A stretch of 64,000 nt of DNA from Prosapia bicincta (GCA_036971475.1 JBAIZL010000002.1:19785067-19849066); one strand, 5' to 3'. Numbered from the stretch's first letter, positions 20,590 to 34,816 are shown. The notes: generated by a model not told the origin, from the letters alone. Made by a program: numbers and translations.

Positions 20590-22635
20590 GATTACTAGTA
20601 GCTCACGCGAAGATGGATTCAACAAATGTTAACATGTATTATTTTTTATTTTTGATTATATTGTGGTACTGGGGTTCTTTCCAATATTTTCATTTTAATA
20701 TATTGTACCAATGTGCTCTTGATATTGTATATTTATAACTAACTTTCTTGATCTAGTAGGGAACTAATGATATAGCTGAATTAACAAATCTTCCTCGTTG
20801 TTTTTATTTGTTTAATCATAAATTAAAACTGTATCCTAGTTTCTTCTTCATACGTTTCCCTGAATATGACCACTTTTTAATCAAAACGCTTATATTCAAA
20901 CAGATCCTTTAATGTAACTGTATTGCATAGTTTGTTTTTTAAAGTGTGTAATTGGATTGAAGACACTAAGAAATATTTTATTTTATAAAAAGTTTGAAAT
21001 GTACTTTGATCAAAAGTAAGAATTTGAAAATTATCAAGAAACCTTTCCTAAACTCAAAACGTTTGAGCACAACCTCTTATATACTTATAATATCTTCATT
21101 TTTCATCAGCCCTAAACTGTTTTACGGTATAACTGTTTCGATGAAACGTCACTTTTATAAGCTTATACATGAGCAAAAAAAAAAAAAAAAAAAATTTTTT
21201 TTAAAATTAAAATAAACGGTTTTTAGAATAGCATATAATAATCGCTTGTGATTTATTCATAGTTATTTTTCATTTTTGTTTCTAACACATTGATATTTTC
21301 CGTTAATTTAGATTATTCAGCGATATTAACGCCGCGGTATAAACATAGTTTACATTTATTTACCTCTTACTAAACAACTTTGAACCAAGTGCGTGAATTG
21401 AGGAGTTTTAGCGTTTAAAAAATTACTTTGAGTGAAAAAATGTGTTGAAAAGTGTCGAAAATGAGCGAAGTTGAAAAGTGTTTAGTACTATCCGAATGGA
21501 GTGCATGTCGATAAATTTGGATTAAATCTACTCCAAAGATACTTCAGGGCTAATGATGGTCAGAACATTTGCTGTATTTATAATGACGTCACCACTGTAC
21601 TGGATTGGTTGTTTTGGAATCGTAGCAGGTGAGATGATTCTATATATGTGTCATATTGTTGTAGCATGATTTGCTGAGGATTTATCTAAAACTTTGTTGT
21701 ATATCTACTCCGAGGTTTATAAGTTTTACCACATTGTTACGACTATATCGATAGTCAGCCCCGCGTAGTCTATCTGCCTTGTTTCTTGCTTTTCTACCTT
21801 CTTGTTTCCGTTTTTCTGCTCATACTTACAGACTAGACGGCATTTTATAATCCTACTCACCAGTTCAATTATCAATTTTATATCTCTTCTGTACTACTTC
21901 TTTTTCATTTCTTTTTGTCATGGAATTTTTTCTACACAACTGTTTATTGTTCTTACTCTCTTTACGTCCACCAGTTTAAACTGGCAATTAAAACAAATAT
22001 TTTGATAACGTGTACTCTTAGTTTTCAAACTTTTTTTTTGAAATATTTTCCCGAGCCAAATTTGACACTGGTCTCTAGCTGACATTCACTTGCTAATGTA
22101 TATAATCCATTATTTCGCACACGCCTATTTATTTCGAAAAAAAAAGAGTTCAGATAAAACGTAGTCAATTCTATTCCATCGTTTAAATAGTGATTACACA
22201 AGCATAGAATGAAAACTAATAAAAGTATGAGCCCAGTTAAAGTTTACAAAAATCAAATAATTTAAACTCCAAAATAAAACGCAAGCGAGAACCACAGATT
22301 AAGTTAGGTTATATTTTATTATGTCTGTATAAATATCGGCATATATATTGTGGTCAGTGAAATTTCAAATTCAGTGAACTTGGTGATTATACCTTATTAT
22401 AAAGGTGTACCTTTATAAGGTACATAAACCTTATCGTCTCTAATGTGTTAATTTATAGTTATATTTAGTCTTTATAATAACTAGAATTAAATATTCCCAC
22501 ACTTTAACTGATGTAACAAGCCATTTATCGTATTCCCTCAAGGTTGTCTGAAAATATTTTTTTGAGACAATGTTTTTAGTAGGTTTTAGGTATTGGGTGA
22601 TAAGCACAAGTCTAACACGATTAGATTTATGTCAT
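20590..22635. other. Non-coding stretch, nothing recognised
   Basis: A poly(A) run lies at about 21176-21194. The rest is AT-rich with short unmatched frames. Confidence 0.4.
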
Positions 22636-22639
22636 TGAT

Positions 22640-25015
22640 ATACTTGAAGATAGTCATTTAATGCAATATTTCTTTTGAGTAACCCTCTTCAAGGTCGTCA
22701 TTTAATGCAATATTCCATTACATTAATCCGGATGAAAGTCGTCATTTAATGCAATATTCCATTACATTAATCCGGATGAAAGTCGTCATTTAATGCAATA
22801 TTCCATTACATTATTCCGGATGAAGGTCGTCATTTAATGCAACATTCCATTACATTAATCTGGATGAAAGTCGTCATTTATTGCAACATTCCATTACATT
22901 AATCCATATGAAAGTCGTCATTTAATGCAATATTCCATTACATTAATCCGGATGAAAGTCGTCATTTAATGCAATATTCCATTACATTAATCCGGATGAA
23001 AGTCGTCATTTCATGCAATATTCCGTTGCATTAACCCGCTTGAAGATCGTCATTTAATTCAATATTCCATTACATTATTCCGGATGAAGGTCGTCATTTA
23101 ATGCAACATTCCATTACATTAATCTGGATGAAAGTCGTCATTTATTGCAACATTCCATTACATTAATCCATATGAAAGTCGTCATTTAATGCAATATTCC
23201 ATTACATTAATCCGGATGAAAGTCGTCATTTAATGCAATATTCCATTACATTAATCCGGATGAAAGTCGTCATTTCATGCAATATTCCGTTGCATTAACC
23301 CGCTTGAAGATCGTCATTTAATTCAATATTCCATTACATTATTCCGGATGAAGGTCGTCATTTAATGCAACATTCCATTACATTAATCCGGATGAAGGTC
23401 GTCATTTAATGCAACATTCCATTACATTAATCCGGATGAAAGTCGTCATTTAATGCAATATTCCATTACATTAATCCGGATGAAAGTCGTCATTTCATGC
23501 AATATTCCGTTTCATTAACCCGCTTGAAGATCGTCATTTAATTCAATATTCCATTACATTATTCCGGATCAAGGTCGTCATTTAATGCAACATTCCATTA
23601 CTTTAATCCGGATGAAGGTCGTCATTTAATGCAACATTCCATTACATTAATCCGGATGAAAGTCGTCATTTAATGCAACATTCCATTACATTAATCCGGA
23701 TGAAAGTCGTCATTTATTGCAACATTCCATTACATTAATCCGGATGAAAGTCGTCATTTAATGCAATATTCCATTACATTAATCCGGATGAAAGTCGTCA
23801 TTTAATGCAACATTCCATTACATTAATCCGGATGAAGGTCGTCATTTAATGCAACATTCCATTACATTAATCCGGATGAAAGTCGTCATTTAATGCAACA
23901 TTCCATTACATTAATCCGGATGAAGGTCGTCATTTAATGCAACATTCCATTACATTAATCCGGATGAAAGTCGTCATTTATTGCAACATTCCATTACATT
24001 AATCCGGATGAAAGTCGTCATTTAATGCAACATTCCATTACATTAATCCGGATGAAAGTCGTCATTTATTGCAACATTCCATTACATTAATCCGGATGAA
24101 GGTCGTCATTTAATGCAACATTCCATTACATTAATCCGGATGAAAGTCGTCATTTAATGCAACATTCCATTACATTAATCCGGATGAAAGTCGTCATTTA
24201 ATGCAATATTCCATTACATTAATCCGGATGAAAGTCGTCATTTAATGCAATATTCCATTACATTAATCCGGATGAAAGTCGTCATTTAATGCAACATTCC
24301 ATTACATTAATCCGGATGAAAGTCGTCATTTAATGCAACATTCCATTACATTAATCCGGATGAAAGTCGTCATTTAATGCAACATTCCATTACATTAATC
24401 CGGATGAAAGTCGTCATTTAATGCAATATTCCATTACATTAATCCGGATGAAAGTCGTCATTTAATGCAATATTCCATTACATTAATCCGGATGAAAGTC
24501 GTCATTTAATGCAACATTCCATTACATTAATCCGGATGAAAGTCGTCATTTAATGCAATATTCCATTACATTAATCCGGATGAAAGTCGTCATTTAATGC
24601 AACATTCCATTACATTAATCCGGATGAAAGTCGTCATTTAATGCAACATTCCATTACATTAATCCGGATGAAAGTCGTCATTTAATGCAATATTCCATTA
24701 CATTAATCCGGATGAAAGTCGTCATTTAATGCAATATTCCATTACATTAATCCGGATGAAAGTCGTCATTTAATGCAATATTCCATTACATTAATCCGGA
24801 TGAAAGTCGTCATTTAATGCAATATTCCATTACATTAATCCGGATGAAAGTCGTCATTTAATGCAACATTCCATTACATTAATCCGGATGAAAGTCGTCA
24901 TTTAATACAATATTAACCTGCTTGAAGTAGATTATTTAATGCTTTATTTCGATGCATCAAACATCTTGTTCTTTTTCATTTAGTCAAGTCATTTAATGCA
25001 ATATTCAGTTGCCTA
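22640..25015. repeat. 44 bp satellite array, ~50 copies
   Basis: Unit: GTCGTCATTTAATGCAATAT followed by TCCATTACATTAATCCGGATGAAA, 44 bp, repeated without spacers from about 22690 to 24910, with diverged units at both edges (22646 and to about 25012). Variants are CAACATT/CAATATT, ATTAATCC/ATTATTCC, and a rarer GTTGCATTAACCCGCTTGAAG unit at about 23025, 23290 and 23510. A six-unit block of 264 bp is duplicated (about 22815 and 23079), showing higher-order structure. Central units (24050-24900) are the most homogeneous, as expected from unequal exchange. Each unit carries a TCCGGA palindrome. Confidence 0.95.
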
Positions 25016-28000
25016 CGGACCAATTTCTCCACCCTCTAACCTCAAACCCCTTTCTTCTATTATCACACATCTGACCATTTCAAATTCTTTCTCCTGTTTT
25101 CTATTATGTTAACACACTCCTTGTCCGCTGGATAATAATGGTTTATCCCTGGAATCCGAACTCTTGTCCGACACCTGTAGCTCAAGGAATAAACATCTTA
25201 GAAGAACAAACTCCTAAGTTTGTATCAAAAACCAATTAGCCTCCTGTAAGCCCTTGTAGGCTGTAATCGGGGTTGTGTATTCTTTAAGAATTACTGCTGA
25301 GTCAAAGAATATAATTCGAGACCTTGTGAAATTTACTTAATTTAAATAAAATAAAAAGCTCTAATTGAAAAATGACAATTTCTTATTTATTATAACTTTT
25401 AAATACTTGTTTCTTTTTGTTTACAAGTAGTAGGTATTTTACTTAAAATACGGCCCAAACCCTGTTTACAATAATTTAACATAATCCTTTTCTTATTGTA
25501 TACAAACAGCAAATATTCTAAATTTAAGACCCTTTGTATTTGAAGGAACATAACCCCCCCCCCTCACCAAAACATGTATAGCTCATTTCACAATAATGAT
25601 CATTTATATTCCCTACTACTACCACATTAATATTTCTAGGTTTTTCTCTCTACATTTAAGATAGGTTATATACTTTCCATTTATCCAAGGTTTTAATTTA
25701 CACTTTCGGCTCTCTTGATACACTCAAAGCCTAATGGTTCATTACTTATCAATATATCTGTTATAGTTCTACTGAACAATTTTCATTTATTGCTAGTATA
25801 TATTATCTAATCTAAACAAAGGTATGTACGTTTGGCAAAGATTTACCGAAATGCTTGGTTAATTAATATATTAGCATTTATTTTACATACTGAAACATTT
25901 TTACTTAACCATATTTACAATAATTATGTTTTTTTTATATATAACCAAAAATAATTTATATCATTTTTTAAGAAGTAAAGCTATATAGAACATTTTTTTC
26001 ACTCACATAACCTCTCTTCACTTCTTAGAAACGGTTAAATGAAGACACAATTTTTTAAATATTAAAGTCTAATTTAGTTAGCCTAAGCATGGTTTATTTC
26101 GTTTAGACGGTACCTCTTAATTGATTTTTATTTAATACAGATCAAAATAAAGTCTAATTTAGATAAATATTCTTGTTTATAAAACCTTATACTGTTGACT
26201 TCGTTGTCTGGATCTCATCGTGAAATGGGTTCCTCAAATCCAGTCGGCCTTGGTAACTATCTGGTTCTTTTGGTTATACGTTTTACTAAATGAATTGACT
26301 GGTCGACACTTTCCTCAATACACTCCACCACTCCACTGCGTTATTTATTTTACTCTAATGGACGGTGTCTTCTCCAGCTTTACTAATTACGGCGTTTTAT
26401 AATTTCATATTTGTCACAGGTTAAGGTGATTTTGATTTGGATAATTGAGCATATAGCTCATATACCCCAACAGTCCCGTATTACATGTTGCACCATTATA
26501 AGTTTTTAAATCGATATTTGGAATTATCTTTTCAGGAACCTAATACACACATGTTGCTTCTTTGGTGGTTGCAGTACAATGCTCGACCGTGGGTAAACCC
26601 CGTTATTTTAACCAACCAATCCGAGCTTTTCTTTGGTAGGAGTGAGGTTATTTAAAATATAATCTCCCACCCACTCTGCTTGTATTTCTTTTAATTATTA
26701 GATTTTTACTTTTATTACACCCTTTTACGTAGCATGATGTCTACCTTAGATTTAAAAATTTTGTTGAAACAATTTATTTATTTAGTTTTCTTCAAATTTA
26801 CTTCTTGTTTTATTTTCGCATTTCTCCTTGATTGCAGCGCCTTTTGTGACCCTGTTGGACACCTTGATTCTCGTGACTTTGTTAATTTAATATAGCTTTA
26901 TACTTTAATAATCTGAGTTTTAGGGCTTAAATATTCGTTTAATTAGGGTTTTTTAACATTTTAAAATTATAAGTTATTACATTTAGACCTAGTCTATCCT
27001 AATTTCACTTTTTTCTATTTTACATTATTTATTTTACTTATTTAAAATCTTTACAAATCTAGACGCTATGGCCTAAATACCTATTCTATCCAAGTTCCAT
27101 TATTCAGCTTGAACTTCACCAAATAACTGCCACAACCTTCATAGGTGAGCCAATATATTGCTTCGCAGTTATTAAATTTTGCTCTTGTAACCGTTTAGTA
27201 TAGTTATCGCTTTTATAAAATTATTTCTTGAGGCGTAGTTGTATTTTATTACTTTCTCTCAATCAATTTAATAATTATCTGTAATATGTACATGCTGTGA
27301 ATGATTTATTCGGTTTAGATGCTATATTTTCTAGTTATCTTGTTATCTTGTTATTTAAGAATTTCTGGAGTGTAGTAGGTAATTTTAATTATATAGTAAA
27401 CGATATTTTACTAGTTTAACAGTATCGTAACGACTAAATTGTTACTTATTTCGATATTTATATGATCATCATCAAAGTAGTTACAAGATGGGTTCAGTTT
27501 TAAGTTTTTAATTAATATTAATAAAAGATCCTGATATAATTCAGCTCTTTGGAGTTTTTTTTTGCTTTATGTTGCACCATCAAGCTTAAGTTCAGGTACG
27601 TTTCCCTTGCTTAAGTACCATCGCTCCCCTATACCCTCTCATCCATGTCTAAAACGCTCAGCTGTTATTTCCCAGAAGGCGGCTAAACCAGTTATGAAAA
27701 CGGTATTTACAATACGTCAAAAACTAATTAATTAAAACTTATGCACAGTAAAGGGACGATAATTAATTACTCCACTATTCCGTCTTTGTATTGATCATAA
27801 TGTTGCCATTTTGTTTGCTCCAGTTGTTTCATTTAATTAACAATTTCCTTACGACGTGTCTCGTAAATACGTTTTCCATGACATTCCAAAGTTAACAAAG
27901 GCGCCAACAATGGGGTAACGTAAAGAGTAATTTATCGAGGGAAATTCCAGTCGTAAAGTTGGCTATTGTGGTCAGTAAATGATGGCTGACGTTTGGGGAG

Positions 28001-28335
28001 AAAAGGAAAAGAGTAGACTCTACAACAATGCACCTAGGGTTGTCCCCGAGATTTTCACAGGTTTCGGCTTGTAAATGTGCGATAGAAAAAGGGAGCATTG
28101 TATGATTTTTGTTGTCTGTACATATTAACTTTTATTATTAAAAAAAAAAAATGGTTTACCACTGGTAAAACTTAAAATAAATCATAACACCTAAATAATA
28201 TACCGGAGATATTGCCCACATGGATGGCGATTCAATTGACACGAAAACAATATTCGTTGCCATAAGTACTTCCCATCCTGTTTTAATGATTTTTTCACTC
28301 TTGTATTAATTAACAAAAAGTCTTTTAAGACCAGT
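25016..28335. other. Non-coding stretch, nothing recognised
   Basis: AT-rich sequence with a C9 run near 25553. The 60-68 codon frames at 26220-26402 (+) and 27892-28098 (-) have no recognisable similarity. Confidence 0.4.
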
Positions 28336-28339
28336 GACA

Positions 28340-28600
28340 AACTTGTTCAATGTTTTCATTTTCGTCAGCAATGTTTTAGCATCAATGTATATTATTATTA
28401 CTTATGCGTGTGTATCCAAGTGATTTGTATAGATAATTTCTTCTTATCGGCGCCTGTCTTATTTACTATCCTTTTTATTTAATTTTTCTTAATCATTTTC
28501 AATCTAGAGTAGCATATCAGTTGTTTCGGGTCAGACGCTGCTAAAGTTTATATCGCTCTTAGAATATTATAGTCTTGCGCAAGACGAACCTGGACATCTG
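28340..28600 (+). repeat. Dispersed repeat, copy 1
   Basis: Shares a series of words with 32290-32560 in the same order: ATTTTCGTCA(G/A)(C/T)AATGTTTTA, AAAGTTTATATCGC and TTAGAATATTAT(A/C)GTCTT, then GCAAGACGAA. Non-coding; family unknown. Confidence 0.7.
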
Positions 28601-28638
28601 ACTGATCTGTCGCACCTCGGGTAGTGGAGCTAAAAGAG

Positions 28639-28660
28639 GTAATATATATATATATATATA
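28639..28660. repeat. Short (TA)n
   Basis: Perfect TA tract. Confidence 0.9.
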
Positions 28661-29635
28661 CCGTGTTTGTTAGAAACCAGAAGAAGTAGATTCAGCATGG
28701 TAGATTGGTCACAAGGATTTAATGGAACATACATATAACAAGAAAACAATCTTGTATCAAATCATTAGACGTTTGTGTTAAAGAACTTGGACGAAGAAGA
28801 GACCAAAGTGAAGTAAATTTGCAGTCATGGAAAGGAGTTTTGGGAAGATATTTCTCCAGCAAATGCGAAAGAGAGAAGATTTCTGAATGAATAGATATAT
28901 GGTGATAGAAGAGGACGCTGTTAGAAATATTGAAAGAATCTTAGGGTCTATGATAGAAGAGCCATAGAGAGTACAGAGTTTTGAAGAGTAACAAACCCGA
29001 ATCCAAAAGCAAAACGGAAGAGAGATACATTAAGACCAAATTATGTACAAGAGGGACCGAAAGTAAGGAACGGCAAAGTGAGACTGGTTCAGATAACACA
29101 CCCTTGTTATAAACCAGCGGTAGCCTAAAGTTCATAATTTATGTAACACAAACACACCATCGAAGAATTAAGCAATAAAAAATGTGTTTTTACTTCTTTA
29201 TTTTAAAATCTAACTAAAATATATCATTTTAATTTCGTTGAATAACTTTTCTTTCTTCCTCGTTTACTTGCTACAGTCAGACGGATTTACTGGACGTTTG
29301 GAGCGTTATGCATGTCACCAGTAGTTTTACTAGCTGTCGCAAGTATATACTGTTAGTGGAGCACTTGTCTCGCCCCTTTGGTCGGTGCCAGTCTAGGCTT
29401 CACAATAAATCTTACAGCTCTTACACAATTGTACAGTTAAATCGTAATATGAAGCATCAGTTTCGTGGTTAACATTCTCGTCTCAAGAGCACGACATTTA
29501 CAAGGGGAGTAGAATCGCACGCTGGGATTCACGTGCCTAACTCTTTCTTAAGACACTTTGGAAAGTCTTATCCCATACTAAGCATTCACCTTTTTCAATT
29601 CCTTCTACTTGTTTACACTCTACTTATACATACCC
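28661..29635. other. Purine-rich stretch without a gene call
   Basis: 28680-29110 is AG-rich with GAAGAAGAG-type words and may be a decayed coding or retroelement sequence, but I could not place it in a family. Confidence 0.35.
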
Positions 29636-29639
29636 TGTT

Positions 29640-29770
29640 AAAATTTTAAATAGTTTTTAAAATACGTTTTTATTCATCCAATCTTATTCAAATTAATTTT
29701 TTTTAACCTGATGACAGTTGATGTTAATATAGTTTTTACAAATATTTATTCATGAATTGAAATTTAAAAA
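29640..29770. repeat. Dispersed repeat, partial copy
   Basis: TTTTTATTCATCCAATC..., then GATGACAGTTGATGTTAATATAG and TTTATTCATGAATT, parallels 40360-40500 and 50010-50150. Confidence 0.55.
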
Positions 29771-29774
29771 GCTG

Positions 29775-29945
29775 ATGTCATGGCCGGATACGAACTGAAT
29801 GGCTGCTGTTTGAAATCCAGCACATTGACACTAAGACAACTTGTCCATTGCTAGAAATCTGTTATTTACTACTGTTTTAAATCCAGCACTTTGGCACTGA
29901 TCTAACCTTCCCATTGCTAAAAATCTGTTACTTAAAGATGTCAAT
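29775..29945 (-). mobile_element. Two tandem tRNA-derived SINE heads
   Basis: On the minus strand two copies read AGATTT(T/C)TAGCAATGG, a box-A-like stretch ending CAGTGCCAAAGTGCTGGATT or CAGTGTCAATGTGCTGGATT... The second copy continues to a box-B-like AGTTCGTATCC. The same head is on the + strand at 53085-53165. A tRNA-derived SINE is the likely reading; the copies are too diverged to be working tRNA genes. Confidence 0.5.
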
Positions 29946-29949
29946 GAAA

Positions 29950-31075
29950 TTATAACAGAAACTTTCTTCGTAATAATTAGGTAATACGAGAGAAGAATGG
30001 AATGGGGAGTTATAGGATAACCATCAGCTTCGTAAATTAGAAACAAAAAAAAAACGAATAAATAGTAACGACCAAAATAATAGTCCAATACCATATACTG
30101 TGCATAAAATAAAAAAAACTTAATAAAATTTATTTATTGCCCTAAGTACGGATTGACTTGAATAAACTATTTTTTTATATTATTTGTTTACTTTTTAAAT
30201 CTTCATGTGGTCGCCACACTATAATCTACAACCACGCCCTATACTTGTTCTATTTTATGCCAAGAAAGGAAGCTGTGACCTAGGCTTCCTCCAATTCTGT
30301 ACCGTGATGTTTTTATCGCTTTTCCTTTGCAATTCTCTTTTACAAGCTATTAAACATTGTCTATTATTTAGACCACTATTTAATAGTATTATATATATTT
30401 GATAGTGCTTTAAAAAGTTATATTTAATTTATTACAGACATAAATTTAAGTAAAACATATACCTCAGCCTTTGTGTATGTAAATTGATTATTGAATTAGT
30501 TTTGACGTATGTTGTAATAACTTATGTACCAATGCTACTTGCACCATTTATCATTTGTTCAATTATTTTGCGAACAGTTACAATATATATTAACGAATCA
30601 ATCCACGAATACAAAGAATTTTAATATAGTTATTGTGAAAACTTTTGACGGGGGCCGTGACAATACCGCATTACGTCACTAGATTGCTCATCAACAATCA
30701 AATCTTCTCTGAAGTGGCTAACCGCACAGCTGAACAGCCATTGACACAAGTGTCTTGCTTAGGCTCATGTGACAATATCCGACACAGGTGACACAGGAAA
30801 GCGAATCTGTAGTGTTGTGGGACACACGGGTATGACGTCATACGATTAATTTCGGAATATTTATTAAGCATTATTCATGAGACATTTATTATTTTACTGG
30901 TATTGCAATTTGAATTAGTTCGAATATATTATTGCATTTTTTTATCAATCGAGTTTTTAAACTTCCATCTGCAAGTTTCGGCTCTGCATCAACATATTCA
31001 GGCGAATCATTTTAGAATACAATTTAGCTCAAGAAATATTTTGTAGAATATAACATCTAATATAAGCTTTTTTTT
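29950..31075. other. Non-coding stretch, nothing recognised
   Basis: AT-rich with a moderate-GC patch at about 30640-30840 that contains TGACGTCA (about 30833). No gene. Confidence 0.4.
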
Positions 31076-31079
31076 ATTT

Positions 31080-31340
31080 TTAGAGTCAATTCCTACATAG
31101 GTCAACAATGAAAATTTGTCTATTTTTATTAAATAATTACAATTAATACAAATAAAGTAACATAACCTATGTATAAAACAGTTGTTCTACCGCCTAACCT
31201 ATAATATAAAATCAGTTGTCCTATGAAATCATATGTTATTACTTATTGTATGCCAAATGGGACGAAATAATCATATTGCATACCGTGCCCCTAATGTGAA
31301 CGGTTTCTCTCACACATAAAACTAAAATTAATTGTTAAAT
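31080..31340 (-). repeat. Dispersed repeat, inverted copy
   Basis: Words AAGTAACATAACCTATG, AAACAGTTGTT, ATCATATGTTAT and ATTGCATACC(G/T)TGCCCC are the reverse complement of the 40500-40700 sequence, in matching order. Confidence 0.7.
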
Positions 31341-31344
31341 TTAG

Positions 31345-32285
31345 TTAATGATTTATTATTGGAAAATACTGTAATAATACCAAATATCATCCACTATAAG
31401 TTAAAAAAAAATGATTATGAATTTGAGTGGCAGAATAAAAAGTATTTTATTAACGATTGAAATTTCAACAAGATATATATTTTACATGCAAAGTGAATTC
31501 TCTACGCCCTCTATACAATAGACTCTCTACAATCTGCCTAGTAGCTTTAGTCAATGTCTCAAATGAGAATGATTTTGTGCAATTTATATACATTGCCTAA
31601 AGCAATTTATATAATGCCAAAAGCTTATCAGGTAAAATATATAACAAATGAACTTCATACTGAGGACTATGTAACTACACTAATAAAATTGAATGTTACT
31701 ATAATCTATTAAGTGACAATGTAAACGAAAAATACTTTTTTAAATTTGAAGTTAGTGGTATGGAATTATTTTCAGTCATGTTTGCGAACCAACAATTTAT
31801 TAAAGAAAATTTTCTATTTATTACTTTGCATTGTGTCACTTTGAATTACACTTTCTGTTGTTTTTTACACACTAACACGTTTTAGTTTGACACTTTGAGT
31901 TGTAGGTGCATCTATCGAAACCTTGGCCGCTCCCAGAAGATTGGGGTTTAGCTGCACTTCGAAGTTGGGTTTTTTGGTCCAGAATATCTTCGATTTGAAT
32001 AAGTCATTCTTGCACACTGTAAACTGCGATCTTAAACAAAGTTGTTTTAAAACTCCGTTTATGGTTCCAAGTTTGTAGAAGCCATTTTCTGTCACTTTCA
32101 TGACTACTGCAGCTCTGCCTGAGTCATGGCAAACATTCTATAGAATGGTCAGGTAAAGTACGGAATGCAATTGTTTTAATACTTTGTCCGTCAATTTTGG
32201 GAAAGCATTTTGTCTAGGTATTCTATGAAATAACTGACTTAATACATTGCTTGTAACCTATATAAGGAGAGTGTGATATAACATG
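31345..32285. other. No confident gene; 78-codon minus-strand frame
   Basis: The frame at 32101-31865 (minus) has less AT-biased composition than its surroundings, but no domain I recognise and no splice context I can defend. Otherwise AT-rich unique sequence. Confidence 0.3.
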
Positions 32286-32289
32286 TGTT

Positions 32290-32560
32290 GAATATAAAAA
32301 CACAATGTTTTTATTTTCGTCAATAATGTTTTAATATCTTATCGATGTAAATTATTATCATTTATGAATGTATAATCATGTATTAGTATACATAATGTTG
32401 AATGTCCATTGTATAATGCCTTTTCTTTGATATATTTCAATCATTTTATACCTACTCTAGCAGGTCAATTTCTTGAGTACGGGCGTAGTTAAAGTTTATA
32501 TCGCCTTTAGAATATTATCGTCTTAGGCAAGACGAATATGAATATTTCATTAATCTCTGC
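32290..32560 (+). repeat. Dispersed repeat, copy 2
   Basis: Second copy of the family described at 28340-28600, same orientation, roughly 70 percent similar by eye. Confidence 0.7.
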
Positions 32561-33003
32561 TACAGCAAGTACTGAACAGTTGAAACCTTTACGATATAAT
32601 GCCTAAGCATTATTATTACGTAAATAACAATACAAGAGAAGAGATAAAAGAAATAATTTCTATCTAAGAAACAATAAAATTAATAAAAACCAAATATAAT
32701 AATGCAAAGTAAAGATTAAACGGATAATTTAGGTAGAAATAAAATGATACACCAAAATAACAAAAAAGAAACAATACAAATATTAATACTTCTACTTTAT
32801 ATTTTACACAAGAAACTAAACATCTGCAATATAAACGTCAACATTATTATTTAAAAATTTATGGAAATGTGAATCGATGGCGATATCTATTTAGTTCCCG
32901 CGCCGACGTGAAACATACGCAACCGTACACACACATCATAAGGTAAATATGATCACATTTATATACAACTATTTGTGTTTTCAGAGACTAATATATATAT
33001 ATA
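32561..33003. other. AT-rich stretch, nothing recognised
   Basis: No ORF or repeat noticed apart from a 12 bp TA run at its end. Confidence 0.4.
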
Positions 33004-33370
33004 TGGACTTGAGAAAAAGTATAGCCATACTTTTACAGTGAAAGACTTATCCGAAAGAATTATGCAAAATTTATATGGGTAATACATTATAGAATAACAG
33101 ACAAAGTACAGTCTGGACTTGAGAGAAAGTATAGCCATACTTTTACAGTGAAAGGCTTATCCGGAGGAAAAGATTTGAACGGGTAGTACAATTTAGACAA
33201 CCAGACGAAGTACAATCTGGACTTGAGAAAACATGTTATAATATTTTTACAGCGAAATACTTCCGTAGGAAGTATGAAAACTTTATACTGGTAGTACATT
33301 ATAGACAATCGGACAAAGTACAGTCTGGACCTGAGAAAAAGTATAGCTATATTTTCACTTCGAAAACGTA
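33004..33370. repeat. ~108 bp tandem repeat, about 3.3 copies
   Basis: Units begin TGGACTTGAGA at 33004, 33114 and 33218, and TGGACCTGAGA at 33326. They share AAGTATAGCCATACTTTTAC, AGTGAAAG(A/G)CTTATCCG and GACAAAGTACAGTC. TATAGCCATA and the near-palindromic AAGTATAGCCATACTTTT recur in each unit. Confidence 0.9.
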
Positions 33371-34255
33371 TTCAACAGTGGCAGTAAATCGTAGAATGTC
33401 GACAAGGACTATTTCCACAAAGGACGACAAAGTTTTTCACGACCTTTTCTGTCTCGGCTGCGCGGAAAGATAAAAGAAAACAAAAGGAGGGCTTTATCGG
33501 CGTAAAGCCTTCATTGTTTGTTTTGTGAAGCTGTTTGTGCGCCAAATGTTTTGACAGGACCAGAACAAACACGGCCGCCCACTTATAACCAGCCTCACAC
33601 TTCTCGGGAACCTTACGGATTAATTTGATTTGCCAAACTCTGAATGGGCATAGTTACCTTTGAGTGTCCGGTAATTTTCTTAATTCTGTGTGGGATAAAG
33701 GAACCATTTGTCGCCTTCCACTGTTTTTTTTATAATTTTAAAATTAAATAAATACGCGATATTGAAAGAACAACCTGTTTCTAATCACGTAAATTAAAAG
33801 AAAAATGTGTGGGTGTTATATCATTTTTTGTCCGAAGATTAAACTAGAATATATCATCATAGAGTTAGAGTTCGGGATAGCAATGTTATACGGAATATTT
33901 TACAATAAATTTCGAGCTATTGCTGGGCTTACTCGTTCCAATTATATCGCTAGAACTAGAACAGAGGTTATTTATTCTAGATAATGAAAACAAAGTAAAA
34001 TATTACGAAAATAATAATAAAGTGAACTACTGAGGATGGTTTCGTATGAAACGAATTATCTGAAAAATGAGAAACTACAAGAAACTAATAATACAGTGTT
34101 TTTATGTACATGTAGATTCATGACAAATAGAGTAAATTCTGAGGATTTCTTCATCTGATAAATCGGACGTAAATAAACAATTACTGTTCTATTTATTGCA
34201 ACATGTACATATACTACAGATATATAACCCATTTTGTGTGTGTATTTTGTTAGTG
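33371..34255. other. Non-coding stretch with a weak hammerhead-like word
   Basis: At 34030-34056 the + strand reads CTGAGGA, TG, GTTTC-GTAT-GAAAC, GAAT, which resembles core plus stem II of the motif family but lacks GAAA and the palindrome. Nothing else recognised. Confidence 0.35.
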
Positions 34256-34258
34256 TAT

Positions 34259-34744
<486 letters not shown>

Positions 34745-34812
34745 GTATTTTGTGTGTCTGTTTGCTTGAATGTGTGTCTGTGTGTGGGGAGGGATTATAT
34801 TATAAACATAAT

Positions 34813-34816
<4 letters not shown>

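Noticed and set aside
22640..25015. CRISPR-like array
   Set aside because: Units are contiguous with no variable spacers, and the genome is eukaryotic; it is a satellite.
31865..32101. 78-codon minus frame as a dpr or other host exon
   Set aside because: Wrong strand for dpr, no Ig motif, and no convincing splice sites.
34030..34056. Full hammerhead motif
   Set aside because: CTGAGGA and a stem are present, but GAAA is GAAT, there is no palindromic stem III and no flanking stem I.
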